Positions 8,391 to 17,420 of a stretch of 64,000 nt of DNA are shown in pieces (within the stretch, counting starts at the first letter, position 1; every line of letters starts with the position of its first letter). The DNA is taken from contig NZ_GL877878.1 in NCBI RefSeq assembly GCF_000194155.1, positions 310,001 through 374,000 of the forward strand. The letters run 5' to 3'. The notes beneath the pieces are model-generated. The model was not told the origin of the DNA. It ran no database searches and saw only the letters and a list, made by a program, of their open reading frames with translations. The translations under genes were made by a program, and so were the position numbers. Source of the DNA: Saccharopolyspora spinosa NRRL 18395. Its GTDB lineage: Bacteria; Actinomycetota; Actinomycetes; Mycobacteriales; Pseudonocardiaceae.

Positions 8391-8610
8391 CGAACGGCCT
8401 GTTCACCGCCGTAGAAGGCGCAAACGGTCCGTTCGCTCCACAACCGAGTTGACGCGAACGGCCCGTTCGTTCCGCTAGGCGGAGTGAACGGGCCGTTCGC
8501 GTCACGGAGCTGTGGACGAGGTCTGACCGCTGCGCTGCGGTTCGCCGGGGTACTTGGAGCGAACGGACCGTTCGTTTCGTTTGGCGGCGCGAATGGTCCG
8601 TTCACTCCGC
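8391..8610. repeat. array of six GAACGGNCCGTTC palindromes
   Basis: Between ddl and the convergent DUF3515 gene lie at least six copies of a 13-base palindrome: GAACGGCCTGTTC (8391), AAACGGTCCGTTC (8423), GAACGGCCCGTTC (8457), GAACGGGCCGTTC (8486), GAACGGACCGTTC (8561) and GAATGGTCCGTTC (8592), separated by about 20–60 bases, often with CGCTCC or CGTTCCGC flanks. The same element recurs at 26.8 kb. It has the look of a REP-like dispersed palindrome. No gene fits in this 257-base gap. Confidence 0.85.
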
Positions 8611-8634
8611 GCAGTCCCCGTTCGAGGGCGCTGG

Positions 8635-9252
8635 TCAAGGGAAGACCGGTCGGGTGGGGAGGGTGCTGCGGAGGATGTTGGAAAGGTCCTGGAGGGGGCC
8701 GGTTCCGGTGCCCTCCGGAGCGGTGAGCGCGACGTACACCGGGCGGTCGACCGCCAGCCACGAGGTGTCGCCACCTTGGTTGATCTCCAGCCAGCTGACG
8801 CCGGAGACGTCGACCAGCTGCGCCGTCGGCGTCAGCTCCGCAGGCGCGTCGATGCCGCAGCGCACCGTCAGCGGGTCGTGCTTCGCATCTCCCCAGGCGA
8901 CGGCTCCCGCCGCCGCCGGCTCCGCCAGCGCGCGGCGCGGTACGAGCTCGCCGCCTACGGCGAGCTCGCTCGGCAGCGCTGCGAGCACCGCCGCGCACTC
9001 CTGCGACGACGCCTTCGGCGCCGGGACCGGAGCGAGCGGAAGCGGCCCGCTTCGCCGGGCCGCTTCCGCTTCCACTGCAGCTTTTTGCGCCTGGTGGTCG
9101 CCATACCAGCCGTACGCGCCGATACCGGCGACCGCTAGGGCGAGGAGTGCGCCGAGCGTGATCGCCATGATCAACACCGGCCGGGGCAATCCGGGCGCTG
9201 ATTGGTGCACCACGTCGTCCACTACAGCACGGCCGTTGCCGGGTGTGGTCAC
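8635..9252 (-). CDS. DUF3515 family membrane-anchored protein
   Basis: A 205-residue protein with one N-terminal transmembrane segment (about residues 28–48, VLIMAITLGALLALAVAGIG) and an extracytoplasmic domain containing two conserved cysteines (SQECAAVL and VRCGIDAP), SWLEINQG and WLAVDRPVYVALT, typical of DUF3515. Function is not known. It occupies the same place as Rv2980 next to ddlA in mycobacteria, facing ddl, so an envelope role is plausible but unproved. The start is GTG 9252; ribosome site is weak. Confidence 0.88.
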   Translation of the reverse strand: MTTPGNGRAVVDDVVHQSAPGLPRPVLIMAITLGALLALAVAGIGAYGWYGDHQAQKAAVEAEAARRSGPLPLAPVPAPKASSQECAAVLAALPSELAVGGELVPRRALAEPAAAGAVAWGDAKHDPLTVRCGIDAPAELTPTAQLVDVSGVSWLEINQGGDTSWLAVDRPVYVALTAPEGTGTGPLQDLSNILRSTLPTRPVFP

Positions 9253-9299
9253 CGGCCCGGCCGGCTCCTACCTGGTGCGGGCTGCCCACCCGCGGGTCG

Positions 9300-9533
9300 T
9301 CAGAGGTGCACGACAGGACAGGTGAGGGTCCGGGTGATGCCTTCGACGTTCTGGATCTTGGCGACGACCATCTTGCCGAGTTGGTCGACGTTCTCCGCTT
9401 CGGCGCGCACGATCACGTCGTACGGACCGGTGACGTCCTCGGCGCTGATGACGCCAGGCGAGCCGGCGATCTCGTTAGCGACCGCGGCGGCCTTGCCGAC
9501 TTCGGTCTGAATGAGGATGTATGCCTGAACCAC
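9300..9533 (-). CDS. stand-alone Lrp/AsnC ligand-binding (RAM) domain protein
   Basis: A 77-residue protein made only of the RAM domain of Lrp/AsnC regulators: VQAYILIQTEVGKAAAV, ISAEDVTGPYDVIVRAEAEN, MVVAKIQNVEGITRTLTC. No helix-turn-helix is present, so it cannot bind DNA by itself; small proteins of this type are effector-sensing partners or decoys for full regulators. GTG 9533 has an AAGGGG ribosome site about seven bases upstream. It is divergent from thiL with about 97 bases between them. The ligand is unknown. Confidence 0.85.
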   Translation of the reverse strand: MVQAYILIQTEVGKAAAVANEIAGSPGVISAEDVTGPYDVIVRAEAENVDQLGKMVVAKIQNVEGITRTLTCPVVHL

Positions 9534-9630
9534 GGCGTGCCCCTTCGTCTTGCCGATGTGCTCGGGGTAGGAAACTGGCAGAAAGCTACCCCATTGGACC
9601 GAGCGGATGCTCAAGGAAGGAAGGTCCCAG

Positions 9631-10596
9631 TTGGGTCCTGATTCGTCGCGGGACGCACAGACCGTTTCCCAGTTGGGTGAGTTCGGTCTCATCGATCGGG
9701 TGACTGCCGGGAGACCGCAGTCACCGGGCACGTTACTCGGGCCGGGGGATGACGCGGCCGTCCTGGCCGCCCCAGACGGCCGCGTGGTGGCCACCACCGA
9801 CGTGCTGGTGGAGCAGGTGCACTTCCGTTTCGACTGGTCGACACCGCACCAGGTCGGCCGCAAGGCAGTCGCGGTGAACCTGTCGGACATCGCCGCGATG
9901 GGCGCGGTGCCCACTGGTCTGCTGGTGGGCCTGGCCTGCTCACCGGACCTGCCGGTGAGCGTGGCCGACGAGCTCGTCGGGGGCATGTGGGAAGAAGCAC
10001 AGCAGGTCGGCATCGGCATCATCGGCGGTGACATGGTGTCGGCGACCTCACTGACGATCTCGATCACAGCGCTGGGCGACCTGCAGGGCCGGAAGCCGGT
10101 GACGCGGTCGGGCGCACGGCCCGGCGACGTGGTCGCGGTCGCCGGGCGGCTCGGCTGGTCGGCGGCCGGTCTGGCCGTGCTGGGGCGGGGTTTCCGCTCA
10201 CCGGTCGCGGTCGTCGGCGCGCACCGAGTCCCGGAGCCGCCCTACGCGGCAGGACCGCAGGCGGCCGTCGCCGGCGCGACGTCCATGATGGACACCTCAG
10301 ACGGGCTGCTGGCCGATCTCGGGCACATCGCCGCGGCGTCGCAGGTGGCCATCGATATCCGCACCGAGCAGGTCGAGGTGCCGCAGCGGCTGAACGAGGT
10401 CGCCTCCGCGCTGGGCGCGGACGCCCGCCATTGGGTGCTCACCGGCGGCGAGGACCAGGCGCTGGTGGCGACGTTCCCGCCGGGACGGCCGCTGCCGGAG
10501 GGCTGGCGCGCGCTCGGGGTCGTCGCCGAGGGCTCCGGGGTCACGGTGGACGGCGGCGAGTACGAGGGCTCGGCGGGCTGGGAGCACTGGCGCTAG
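9631..10596 (+). CDS. thiL: thiamine-monophosphate kinase
   Basis: ThiL phosphorylates thiamine monophosphate to thiamine pyrophosphate, the last step of the pathway. The protein shows LGPGDDAAVLA, VVATTDVLVEQVHF, VGRKAVAVNLSDIAAMGAVP with the Mg-binding aspartates, IIGGDMVSATSL and MMDTSDGLLADLGH, all family landmarks. About 321 residues. TTG 9631 is preferred because AAGGAAGGAAGG at 9613–9624 is ideally placed before it; ATG 9607 in the same frame lies upstream of that purine run and would add eight residues. Same relative position as thiL next to ung in mycobacteria. Confidence 0.93.
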   Translation: MGPDSSRDAQTVSQLGEFGLIDRVTAGRPQSPGTLLGPGDDAAVLAAPDGRVVATTDVLVEQVHFRFDWSTPHQVGRKAVAVNLSDIAAMGAVPTGLLVGLACSPDLPVSVADELVGGMWEEAQQVGIGIIGGDMVSATSLTISITALGDLQGRKPVTRSGARPGDVVAVAGRLGWSAAGLAVLGRGFRSPVAVVGAHRVPEPPYAAGPQAAVAGATSMMDTSDGLLADLGHIAAASQVAIDIRTEQVEVPQRLNEVASALGADARHWVLTGGEDQALVATFPPGRPLPEGWRALGVVAEGSGVTVDGGEYEGSAGWEHWR

Positions 10597-10612
10597 GACG
10601 TCAGCTCGTCGG

Positions 10613-11938
10613 CTATGCCGACGTGGCAGGTGCGTCCTGCATCAGCGGTTTCCTCGCCGTCTCCTTCATCAGCAGGATCGGCACCAGCGCCACCAGGGCC
10701 GCGGCCATCAGGTAGAAGGCCGGGAACAATGTGTTGCCGGTCGAGGTGACCACGGCGTCGTTGACCAGCGGTGCGGTTCCGCCGAAGACCGCCGTGGAGA
10801 TGTTGTAGCCGACGCAGAAGGCCGCGTAGCGGACCTTCGTCGGGAACATCGCCGGGAGCGTCGCCGCCAGCGGTCCGATCAGCTGCACGTGCCCGATCGC
10901 GAGCAGGCCCAACCCCAGGATCGTGGTCAGCACGGTGCCCTGGGAGATCAGCAAGAATGCCGGGATCGGCAGCACGATGAAGCAGATCGCCGCGGACAGG
11001 AACAGCGGCTTGCGGCCGATCCGGTCCGACAGCGCGCCCACCGGAGTGATGACCACCAGCATGAACACGACGGTGAGCAGCAGCGGGAGCAGCACCTGGT
11101 ACTCCTGGCCGGCCGGCACGTGGAGCGCGTCCCCGAGGTACGTTTCCATGTAGGTCAGGATCGTGTAGTTGGCGACGTTGATCAGCACCACGATGCCCAT
11201 CAGGATCAGCAGCTGCCGCCACCATTCCTTGATCAGGTCCTTAAGCGGCGACTTGGCGACCTGGTGGGTCGCTTCCAGGGTCTTGAACGCCGGGGTGTCC
11301 TCCAGCTTGCTCCGCAGGTAGAGGCCGACGGCGCCGAGCGGGCCGGCGATCAGGAACGGAATGCGCCAACCCCAGCTTTCCATCGAGGCGCTGTCCAAAT
11401 TCAAGATCAGGATCGTCGGCACCAGTGCACCGAATCCGAATCCGACGAGGGTGCCGAATTCCAGCCAGCTTCCCCAGAAGCCGCGGCGGCGGTCCGGCGC
11501 GAACTCGGCGATGTAGGTCGCGGCGCCGCCGTATTCACCGCCGGTGGAGAAGCCCTGCAACAGCCGGCACAACAGCAACAGCATCGGAGCGAAGATGCCG
11601 ATGGTCCCGTAGGTGGGCAGCAGGCCGATGACGAACGTCGAGCCGGACATCAGCAGGATCGTCACCGCCAGCACCTTCTGCCTGCCGATCCGGTCGCCCA
11701 GCGGCCCGAAGAACAGGCTGCCCAGCGGCCGGAACAGGAAGGAGATGGCGAAGACGCCGAAGGCCGAGACGGTCTCTAGCGGGCCAGGGAAGAACTGGTG
11801 GCCGACGTATGCGGCCACATACGCATATACGCCGAAGTCGTACCACTCCGTGCAGTTGCCGATTGCCGCTGCGCCGACTGCGCGGCGGAGCAGGGATCGC
11901 TGCTCGGCTGATGTTTCGGCTGTTTCCTGCGAAGTCAT
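10613..11938 (-). CDS. MFS metabolite:H+ symporter (MHS/ProP-like)
   Basis: A 441-residue major facilitator with 12 predicted membrane segments. The N-terminus [17 protein letters not shown] is the signature of the metabolite:proton symporter group (proline/betaine, shikimate, citrate carriers). [17 protein letters not shown] is the loop 2–3 motif and [14 protein letters not shown] its repeat in loop 8–9. A long cytoplasmic loop lies in the middle ([17 protein letters not shown]). The substrate cannot be told. ATG 11938 is chosen; a GTG five codons upstream sits too close to the GGAGG. It converges on thiL with a 16-base gap. Confidence 0.88.
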   Translation of the reverse strand: MTSQETAETSAEQRSLLRRAVGAAAIGNCTEWYDFGVYAYVAAYVGHQFFPGPLETVSAFGVFAISFLFRPLGSLFFGPLGDRIGRQKVLAVTILLMSGSTFVIGLLPTYGTIGIFAPMLLLLCRLLQGFSTGGEYGGAATYIAEFAPDRRRGFWGSWLEFGTLVGFGFGALVPTILILNLDSASMESWGWRIPFLIAGPLGAVGLYLRSKLEDTPAFKTLEATHQVAKSPLKDLIKEWWRQLLILMGIVVLINVANYTILTYMETYLGDALHVPAGQEYQVLLPLLLTVVFMLVVITPVGALSDRIGRKPLFLSAAICFIVLPIPAFLLISQGTVLTTILGLGLLAIGHVQLIGPLAATLPAMFPTKVRYAAFCVGYNISTAVFGGTAPLVNDAVVTSTGNTLFPAFYLMAAALVALVPILLMKETARKPLMQDAPATSA

Positions 11939-12308
11939 GAGTTTTCGGCCCACCTCCGGGTCATGTCATCCGCCCCCACGGTCATTCGAACTCCGGTGAA
12001 ACCTAGCCGAGCGACCTTGGGGAGGCCACCAAAAGACCGGGATTGCGTTATTCCGATGTTATTTCCTTTATGCAAAACGTCACCGATCGGACGGCTTGCG
12101 CGTTGTGTCGCGGAGTCGCTGATTTGACAGCCCAATTTGCTGGATGACGGGCGAAAAGGATGCTTTCGTGTGACAGCCGGATACGGATGTGTGCGATATC
12201 GCGCGATGCGCTACTTCGATCGAGTGTGACTTGCAACACATGAACCGATTTGCGGTCGATCTTGGGGCGGTCGCGAGGTCGATCTCCGTCGCTCGCTAAG
12301 GTGCTCGC
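11939..12308. other. divergent intergenic region MFS / ung
   Basis: No gene is seen in these 370 bases, which are AT-richer than the surroundings. They must hold both promoters. On the plus strand TAAGGT at 12297–12302 lies six bases before ATG 12309 of ung, consistent with a leaderless −10 box. No repeat or strong hairpin stands out. Confidence 0.5.
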
Positions 12309-12983
12309 ATGACCGCACGTCCGCTGCACGAGCTCGTGGAGGCCGGGTGGGCGAAAGCCCTGGAACCGGTCGCCGATCAGATCAAGAAGATGGGCGAGTT
12401 CCTGCGCACCGAGGTCGCCGAGGGCAGGACGTACCTGCCCGCCCCGGAGAACGTGCTCCGCGCCTTCCAGCAGCCGTTCCACGACGTGCGAGTGCTGATC
12501 GTCGGCCAGGACCCGTACCCGACGCCCGGGCACCCGGTCGGCCTGAGCTTCTCCGTCGCGCCCGGCGTCGCGCCGCCACGCAGCCTGGTCAACATCTACC
12601 GCGAGTACACCGAGGACCTCGGCCACCCCGAGCCCGCCAGCGGCGACCTCACGCCGTGGACCGAGCGCGGCGTGCTGCTGCTCAACAGGTCGTTGACGGT
12701 CCGGCCCGGTAAGCCCGGCTCGCACCGCGGCAAGGGCTGGGAGGAGGTCACCGCGCAGGCGATCCGCGCGCTGGCCGCCCGGGAAGAGCCGCTGGTGGCG
12801 GTCCTGTGGGGGCGCGACGCCCGCGACCTGCGCCCGCTGATGCCCGGAGTGGAGTGCGTTGAGTCGCCGCATCCCAGCCCGATGTCGGCCGACCGCGGTT
12901 TCTTCGGCTCCCGCCCGTTCAGCCGGGTCAACGAGATCCTCACCCGCCGCGGCGCCGAGCCCGTGGACTGGAAGCTGCCCTAG
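12309..12983 (+). CDS. ung: uracil-DNA glycosylase (family 1)
   Basis: Ung excises uracil from DNA, starting base-excision repair. The 224-residue product carries the water-activating loop [18 protein letters not shown] with the catalytic Asp near residue 67, [18 protein letters not shown] and the minor-groove loop [20 protein letters not shown] with the catalytic His near residue 187. Length and motifs are standard. Translation probably starts at the 5' end of the mRNA (TAAGGT −10 box six bases upstream and no ribosome site). Repair of uracil matters in a GC-rich genome; mycobacteria have ung at the same spot. Confidence 0.97.
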   Translation: MTARPLHELVEAGWAKALEPVADQIKKMGEFLRTEVAEGRTYLPAPENVLRAFQQPFHDVRVLIVGQDPYPTPGHPVGLSFSVAPGVAPPRSLVNIYREYTEDLGHPEPASGDLTPWTERGVLLLNRSLTVRPGKPGSHRGKGWEEVTAQAIRALAAREEPLVAVLWGRDARDLRPLMPGVECVESPHPSPMSADRGFFGSRPFSRVNEILTRRGAEPVDWKLP

Positions 12984-13090
12984 CCGTCCCGCGACCCGTT
13001 CCGCCTGGTCGCGGCGTCTGGATTTCGGTTCCGCCCGGTCGTACATTGGCCCTTGCCGGGAGATTCGTTCGGGGCGGAAGAAGGCTCGTC

Positions 13091-13678
13091 ATGGGAGCCG
13101 GCCGGAGCGAAAGCGACCTGAGGCGTCGGGTCCGCGGGATATTTCCGGGCGCGAACCCGCTGCGGCGGCGCACCGATTACTTCGAACCCGTCGCGTTGCT
13201 GGTGGTCGTGCTGATCGCGGTCGTCACGGCGGTGGCGGCCATCGTCATCGCGCAGTCCGAGCTGCGCGACCGGGTCGGCGAGGCGGATCGGGAGCAGGCC
13301 GCCAAGCACCAGGTGGTGGCGACGGTCGTCGCGGAGGTCGGTAATTCCGGCGGGAACGCGCAGCGGCCGGTAGCGGTGCGCTGGGGGCAGCCGCCGGACG
13401 AGCACTTCGCGGTCATCGAGTTGCCGGCGCGAACCCCGGCAGCCGGCACCGTCCCCGTGTGGCTGAACCAGCAGGGTCAGCTGACCGCGCCGCCGCTCAC
13501 CCGTGCCGAGGCGACCCAAGCCGCCGGGCTGGCCGGGGCGGGCGTGCTGATCGGTTCGGCGATGTTTACCGGGGTGGCGCTGGCCGGGGTGAGGTTGTTC
13601 GTTACCCGCAGGCGGCTCGCCGCCTGGGCTGCGGAGTGGGAGAAGGTCGGGCCCCAGTGGCGGAACCACGCTTCGTGA
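13091..13678 (+). CDS. actinobacterial two-TM membrane protein
   Basis: A 195-residue protein with two membrane segments (about residues 35–55, VALLVVVLIAVVTAVAAIVI, and 145–170, AAGLAGAGVLIGSAMFTGVA) flanking an extracytoplasmic domain of about 90 residues with WGQPPDEHFAV and VPVWLNQQGQLTAPPLTR. The pattern matches the family of actinobacterial integral membrane proteins with the PVWLdxxGxxtxPP motif, of unknown function. The C-terminal tail is WAAEWEKVGPQW. ATG 13091 follows GAAGAAGG. It stands alone between ung and the convergent rpmB. Confidence 0.8.
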   Translation: MGAGRSESDLRRRVRGIFPGANPLRRRTDYFEPVALLVVVLIAVVTAVAAIVIAQSELRDRVGEADREQAAKHQVVATVVAEVGNSGGNAQRPVAVRWGQPPDEHFAVIELPARTPAAGTVPVWLNQQGQLTAPPLTRAEATQAAGLAGAGVLIGSAMFTGVALAGVRLFVTRRRLAAWAAEWEKVGPQWRNHAS

Positions 13679-13807
13679 GCGAGGGGCACGCGGTCGCTTT
13701 GCGCTGCGGTGCAGGTTGCGCGCGATGAAAAGGGAACGGCTCAGGCCGCTTGCCTGACGTCGAGGCGCAGTTCAGCGCGTGGGACTCGGATGGAGTGCGC
13801 ACGCAGA

Positions 13808-13836
13808 AAACCCCGAGGCGCTCGGCCTCGGGGTTT
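13808..13836. terminator. intrinsic terminator of rpmB
   Basis: A perfect 12-bp stem, AAACCCCGAGGC paired with GCCTCGGGGTTT, with a five-base loop, lies 14 bases beyond the rpmB stop. It ends with Ts on the plus side and As on the other, so it can act in both directions and also stop read-through from the plus-strand membrane protein. Confidence 0.85.
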
Positions 13837-13850
13837 CGCGCGAAGTCACG

Positions 13851-14051
13851 TCAGCCGCGGACGACCTTGCCGGCCTTCATGCACGAGGTGCACACGTTCA
13901 TGCGCTTGCGCTGCGAAAGACCGATCTTGGCGTGCACGGTCTGAATGTTCGGGTTCCACCGGCGCTTGGTCTTCCGGTGGGAGTGCGAGACCGAGTTGCC
14001 GAAGCCTGGTCCCTTACCGCAGACGTCGCATACGGCAGCCACGTCAGACAC
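13851..14051 (-). CDS. rpmB: 50S ribosomal protein L28 (zinc-binding form)
   Basis: A 66-residue L28 protein: [35 protein letters not shown] and [16 protein letters not shown]. Two CxxC pairs (Cys at about 9/12 and 55/58) mark the zinc-binding, C+ form. Start GTG 14051. It is monocistronic, with its own terminator, and is divergent from the DAK2 gene, the same arrangement as in mycobacteria. Actinobacteria usually have a second, zinc-free L28 paralogue used under zinc starvation; none is in the window. Confidence 0.95.
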   Translation of the reverse strand: MSDVAAVCDVCGKGPGFGNSVSHSHRKTKRRWNPNIQTVHAKIGLSQRKRMNVCTSCMKAGKVVRG

Positions 14052-14332
14052 CCCTTACTTTGCTTGACGGTTACAGCGATGAGAGCCACAAGCGCATCAC
14101 CCTCGCCTTGAGGGCACTTGCGTGAGCGCTTGCTGTTCACCGCCGTGGCCGGCGGCCTCCCGGAGAGCCCGGTCGCCCGGGGTCATCGCCACCCTGGGAC
14201 CGGATCAGTCTAGCCCACCGGCTTATGGCGCGTTCGGCGGCGGGGGGCGAGTGCCGACGCGGGCCGAACACGGCGCGGATAGCGACTACTCTCGGACAAT
14301 CCGATCCTAGGTGGTTGCGTGGGAGGTCGCGG

Positions 14333-15886
14333 GTGTTGCGGACGCTGACTGCGGCGGCTGCCCGCCGGTGGGCGGACCTGGGGCTGGCCGCGCTGGTCGC
14401 CGAGCGCGACGCGATCGACCGGATCAACGTCTACCCGGTCGCCGACGGCGACACCGGCACCAACCTGCTGCAGACGATGCGCGCGGCGGTGGAAACGCTG
14501 GACGCGGTTGAGCCGGACACGCTCGGCGGCGTCCTCGACGCGCTGTCCAAAGGCGCGCTTGGCGGTGCGTGCGGGAACTCGGGCGTGCTGCTGTCGCAGG
14601 CCCTGCGCGGTATTGCCGAGTCGCTGCGCGACGTCGCGGAGGCGGACGGCCGAGCGCTCGGCGCAGCCCTGGTCCGCGCCGATGGGCTGGCCAGGCAGGC
14701 CGTTGCCGAACCCGTCGAGGGCACGGTGCTGTCGGTGTTGCGCGCTGCGGCGCGTGCGGCGGTCGGTTCGGACGAGCTGGAAGTGGTCGTGCACGAGGCG
14801 ACCCGAGCGGCTATCGGCGCACTGGCTGCGACGCCCGCGCAGCTCGCGGTGCTCTCCGACGCCGGTGTCGTCGATGCCGGCGGCCGGGGCTTGGTGATCA
14901 TGCTTGACGCACTCCACGCGGTGGTTCGCGACGGCGAGTGGCTCGCGCCGAAGGCTCCGGTCCCGGGGGATTCGGGAGTGCTGGAGCACGAGTCGCAATA
15001 CGAGTACGAGATCATGTACCTGCTCGCCGACACCGATCAGGATCGGGTCTCGGCGCTGCGGGAAGCCTTGCGCGGGCTCGGTGACTGCGTGTCCGTGGTC
15101 GGTGACGGCGGGGCTTCCTGGGCCGTGCACGTGCACTGCGACGAGATCGGCGCGGCGATCGAGGCGGGCATCGATGCCGGGCGCGTGCACAAGATCAAGG
15201 TCACCAGGTTCGCCGACCAGCAGGCCGCTTTCGCGCGGGACGTCGCGGTGCTCGCCTGCGTTCCCGACCGCGCGTTAGGGGAGCTGTTCGCCGCGGAGGG
15301 CGCCGACGTGCTGGTCGTCGGCGCGGAGCTGAGCGCGGACTGGCTGCGCGAGGCCTTCGATTCGACCGGTGCCGCGCACGTGGTGGTGCTGCCCAACGAC
15401 GCGGAGACGGCCGCCGTGGTGGAACGGTCCGGGGTGATCGGCGAGGGGCAGGACGTGGTCGTGGTGCCGATGGCGTCGCCGGTGCAGGGGCTGGCCGCGC
15501 TCGCGGTGCACGACCCGAGCCGCCGCCGGGCCGATGACCAGGTGGCGATGGCCGAGGCGGCGGCCGCGACCCGGCGCGGCGAGCTGCGCATCGCCGACGC
15601 CGAGGCGTTGACCTGGGTCGGCCGTTGCCTGCCCGGCGACGTGCTCGGGTTGATCGACGGCGAGGTCGTGCTCATCGGCGACGACGTGCCGGCCGCGGCC
15701 CGCGACCTCGCCACCAGGATGCTCGCCATCGGTGGCGAGCTGCTCACCGCGCTTGTTCAGGCGGATGCCCCGGAGGGGCTGCCGGATGCGCTGGCCGAGC
15801 ACCTCCGGCACGCCCATCCCGAGGTGGAATTCGCCTGCTACCCGGGCGGCGATCTCGGCGCGCTGCTCCTCGTCGGCGTCGAGTAG
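14333..15886 (+). CDS. DAK2/DhaL domain protein (FakA/YloV-like)
   Basis: A 517-residue protein. The N-terminal 200 residues form a DhaL-type nucleotide domain: IDRINVYPVADGDTGTNLLQ with the Mg-ADP-binding aspartates, GGACGNSGVLLSQALRG and VDAGGRGLVIML. A middle segment (IMYLLADT to VHKIKV) and a C-terminal domain with DVLVVGAEL, VVVLPNDAETAAVVE and VVVPMASPVQGLAAL match FakA, the ATP-binding subunit of fatty acid kinase in Firmicutes. A FakB (DegV) partner is not in the window. GTG 14333 follows GGGAGG by six bases. It precedes recG as in mycobacteria, separated here by the GntR cluster. Confidence 0.88.
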   Translation: MLRTLTAAAARRWADLGLAALVAERDAIDRINVYPVADGDTGTNLLQTMRAAVETLDAVEPDTLGGVLDALSKGALGGACGNSGVLLSQALRGIAESLRDVAEADGRALGAALVRADGLARQAVAEPVEGTVLSVLRAAARAAVGSDELEVVVHEATRAAIGALAATPAQLAVLSDAGVVDAGGRGLVIMLDALHAVVRDGEWLAPKAPVPGDSGVLEHESQYEYEIMYLLADTDQDRVSALREALRGLGDCVSVVGDGGASWAVHVHCDEIGAAIEAGIDAGRVHKIKVTRFADQQAAFARDVAVLACVPDRALGELFAAEGADVLVVGAELSADWLREAFDSTGAAHVVVLPNDAETAAVVERSGVIGEGQDVVVVPMASPVQGLAALAVHDPSRRRADDQVAMAEAAAATRRGELRIADAEALTWVGRCLPGDVLGLIDGEVVLIGDDVPAAARDLATRMLAIGGELLTALVQADAPEGLPDALAEHLRHAHPEVEFACYPGGDLGALLLVGVE

Positions 15887-16026
15887 CACCGGTTCCGATC
15901 GCCCCGATGCGGTCGTATTTTTTGCCTGGTCAGATCCCGCGAGCGTGGCTTGGTGCCATGACGACTGGAGGCGCTCGCGAGACCTGATCTGTGCAAATGG
16001 TGGATCCGCCGGTCGTTGAGAGGTGA

Positions 16027-16051
16027 ATGATGCTATTGTTATTAGCATCAT
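16027..16051. promoter_or_regulatory. operator of the YtrA-type GntR gene
   Basis: ATGATGCTA and TAGCATCAT form a perfect 9-bp inverted repeat with a seven-base spacer TTGTTAT. The right arm runs into ATG 16050, and the spacer contains a TATTGT −10-like box 11 bases before the start. A regulator bound here would cover the promoter and start codon of its own gene, as expected for an autoregulated YtrA-type repressor. Confidence 0.8.
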
Positions 16052-16400
16052 GTTGCTTTCATTGGATCTGCACGACCAGCGGCCGCTGCACGAGCAGGCC
16101 GCCGACGCAATCCGGCGCGCCATCGCCGACGGCGAGGTCGAGCCGGGAGATCGGCTGCCGCCCGCGCGGGACCTGGGCGTCGCGCTGCAGATCAACTCCA
16201 ACACCGTGCTCCGCGCGCTGCGCCAACTGCGCGAAGAGGGGCTGCTGGAGTTCCGCCGCGGGCGCGGCGTCACGGTGCTGCGCCGCCCAGACACGCGGGC
16301 CGCGCTGCAGCGGCGGCTCGGCGAGCTGCTGGCCGATGCGGAGCGCCACGGCTACCGGCCGGACGACGTCATCGAATGGATCAGGCAGGGGGAGGCATGA
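16050..16400 (+). CDS. GntR family regulator, YtrA subfamily
   Basis: A 116-residue protein containing the GntR winged helix (RPLHEQAADAIRRAIADGEV, PGDRLPPARDLGVALQINSN, TVLRALRQLREEGLLEFRRG) and only a short helical tail (LGELLADAERHGYRPDDVIE). That small C-terminal part is the hallmark of the YtrA subfamily, which usually represses nearby membrane or ABC genes and responds to envelope stress. ATG 16050 is preferred because it fits a leaderless start; an upstream ATG would lie inside the operator. It heads a run of three membrane-protein genes, the first 61 bases downstream. Confidence 0.92.
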   Translation: MLLSLDLHDQRPLHEQAADAIRRAIADGEVEPGDRLPPARDLGVALQINSNTVLRALRQLREEGLLEFRRGRGVTVLRRPDTRAALQRRLGELLADAERHGYRPDDVIEWIRQGEA

Positions 16401-16461
16401 GGGATCATCCGCGATTTCCGCGCAGCCCGACAACGGTGTCCCACCAGACCCAGGAGGCGAA

Positions 16462-17409
16462 ATGACCTACCGCACCCGGTTCCTGGCCGCTTCGGTCCTG
16501 TGGGTGGCGGCCGTGACGGCGGTGCTCGTCGTCGGCGCGCTGGCCCTCCGGGACCGGCTGCCGGATCCGATCGCCTCGCACTGGAGCTTCTCCGGCGCGC
16601 CCAACGACTCGATGTCGCTCACCGGTTTCCTGGTTTTCCTGCTGGTCGGCTGGCTGGCGGTTGGGGTGGGCGCGCTCTGGTACGGCGCGCGCGGCTGGCG
16701 GCTGCGGCGCACCCGCGCCGCCACGGGCGCGATCCTCGCGGCTGCCGGGGTATTCGTCGTCGGCCTGAGTGCGCTGACCGCGTGGGTGAACCTGGACGCC
16801 GTCGAGTGGCGGCAGGCCGGGTCGCTGAGCTGGCAGGTGGTTCCGATGCTGGCGGCCGCCGGGATCGCCGGCCGCGTCGGCTGGTTCGCATGCAACCGGG
16901 GGCCGGGCGAGGAGCAGGACCTGGCTTCGGGTTCGGAGCTGGCGTTGAAGGCGGGCGAACGCGCGGTGTGGCTGTCGTCGGTGTCGAGCCAGGTGCTCCG
17001 CGTGGTCGGCGTCGTCGTGCTGCTGGTCGCGGCGGTGACGTTCATCTTCCAGACCTCGCAAGTCGCGCTGGCGCCGCTGCTGGCCGGTGCGGCGTGCCTC
17101 GCCATTTCTTCGGCGCGAGTGCAGGCCGACGAGCGCGGGGTGCGAGTCGCGTTCGGGCCGCAGCGCTGGCCCGCTCGGCGGATCCGGCTGGCACAGATCG
17201 AGGGCGCGCGGGTCGAGACCCGGCGGGCGCTCGAGGTCGGCGGCTGGGGCTACCGGGTTCTCCCCAGCAGCACCGCGATCATGATGCGCAGCGGCGAGTG
17301 CCTGGTCCTGCGGCTGACCTCCGGCCGCGACTTCTACATCAGCGTCGACCACGCCGAACGCGGCGCCGCGCTGATCAACGCGCTGATCACCGAAAACTCG
17401 GCGCTGTGA
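16462..17409 (+). CDS. DUF1648 domain membrane protein
   Basis: A 315-residue membrane protein. The N-terminal DUF1648 region has the diagnostic LRDRLPDPIASHWSFSGAPN, followed by membrane segments at about 55–75, 90–110 and 130–150, a linker, two more at about 185–225, and a C-terminal PH-like domain (VRVAFGPQRWPARRIRLAQI, FYISVDHAERGAALINAL). DUF1648 proteins include the SdpI immunity protein of Bacillus, but this one is longer and its job is unknown. AGGAGG lies four bases before ATG 16462. Presumably co-transcribed with the GntR gene. Confidence 0.82.
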   Translation: MTYRTRFLAASVLWVAAVTAVLVVGALALRDRLPDPIASHWSFSGAPNDSMSLTGFLVFLLVGWLAVGVGALWYGARGWRLRRTRAATGAILAAAGVFVVGLSALTAWVNLDAVEWRQAGSLSWQVVPMLAAAGIAGRVGWFACNRGPGEEQDLASGSELALKAGERAVWLSSVSSQVLRVVGVVVLLVAAVTFIFQTSQVALAPLLAGAACLAISSARVQADERGVRVAFGPQRWPARRIRLAQIEGARVETRRALEVGGWGYRVLPSSTAIMMRSGECLVLRLTSGRDFYISVDHAERGAALINALITENSAL

Positions 17410-17420
17410 GGAAGGAACTC

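Noticed and set aside
8391..8610. CRISPR array
   Set aside because: The units are 13-base palindromes with irregular spacing and no cas genes nearby.
9620..9680. Repeated CCCAGTTGGG near the thiL start as an operator
   Set aside because: Two copies occur, but one is inside codons of the gene and the spacing is irregular; likely chance.
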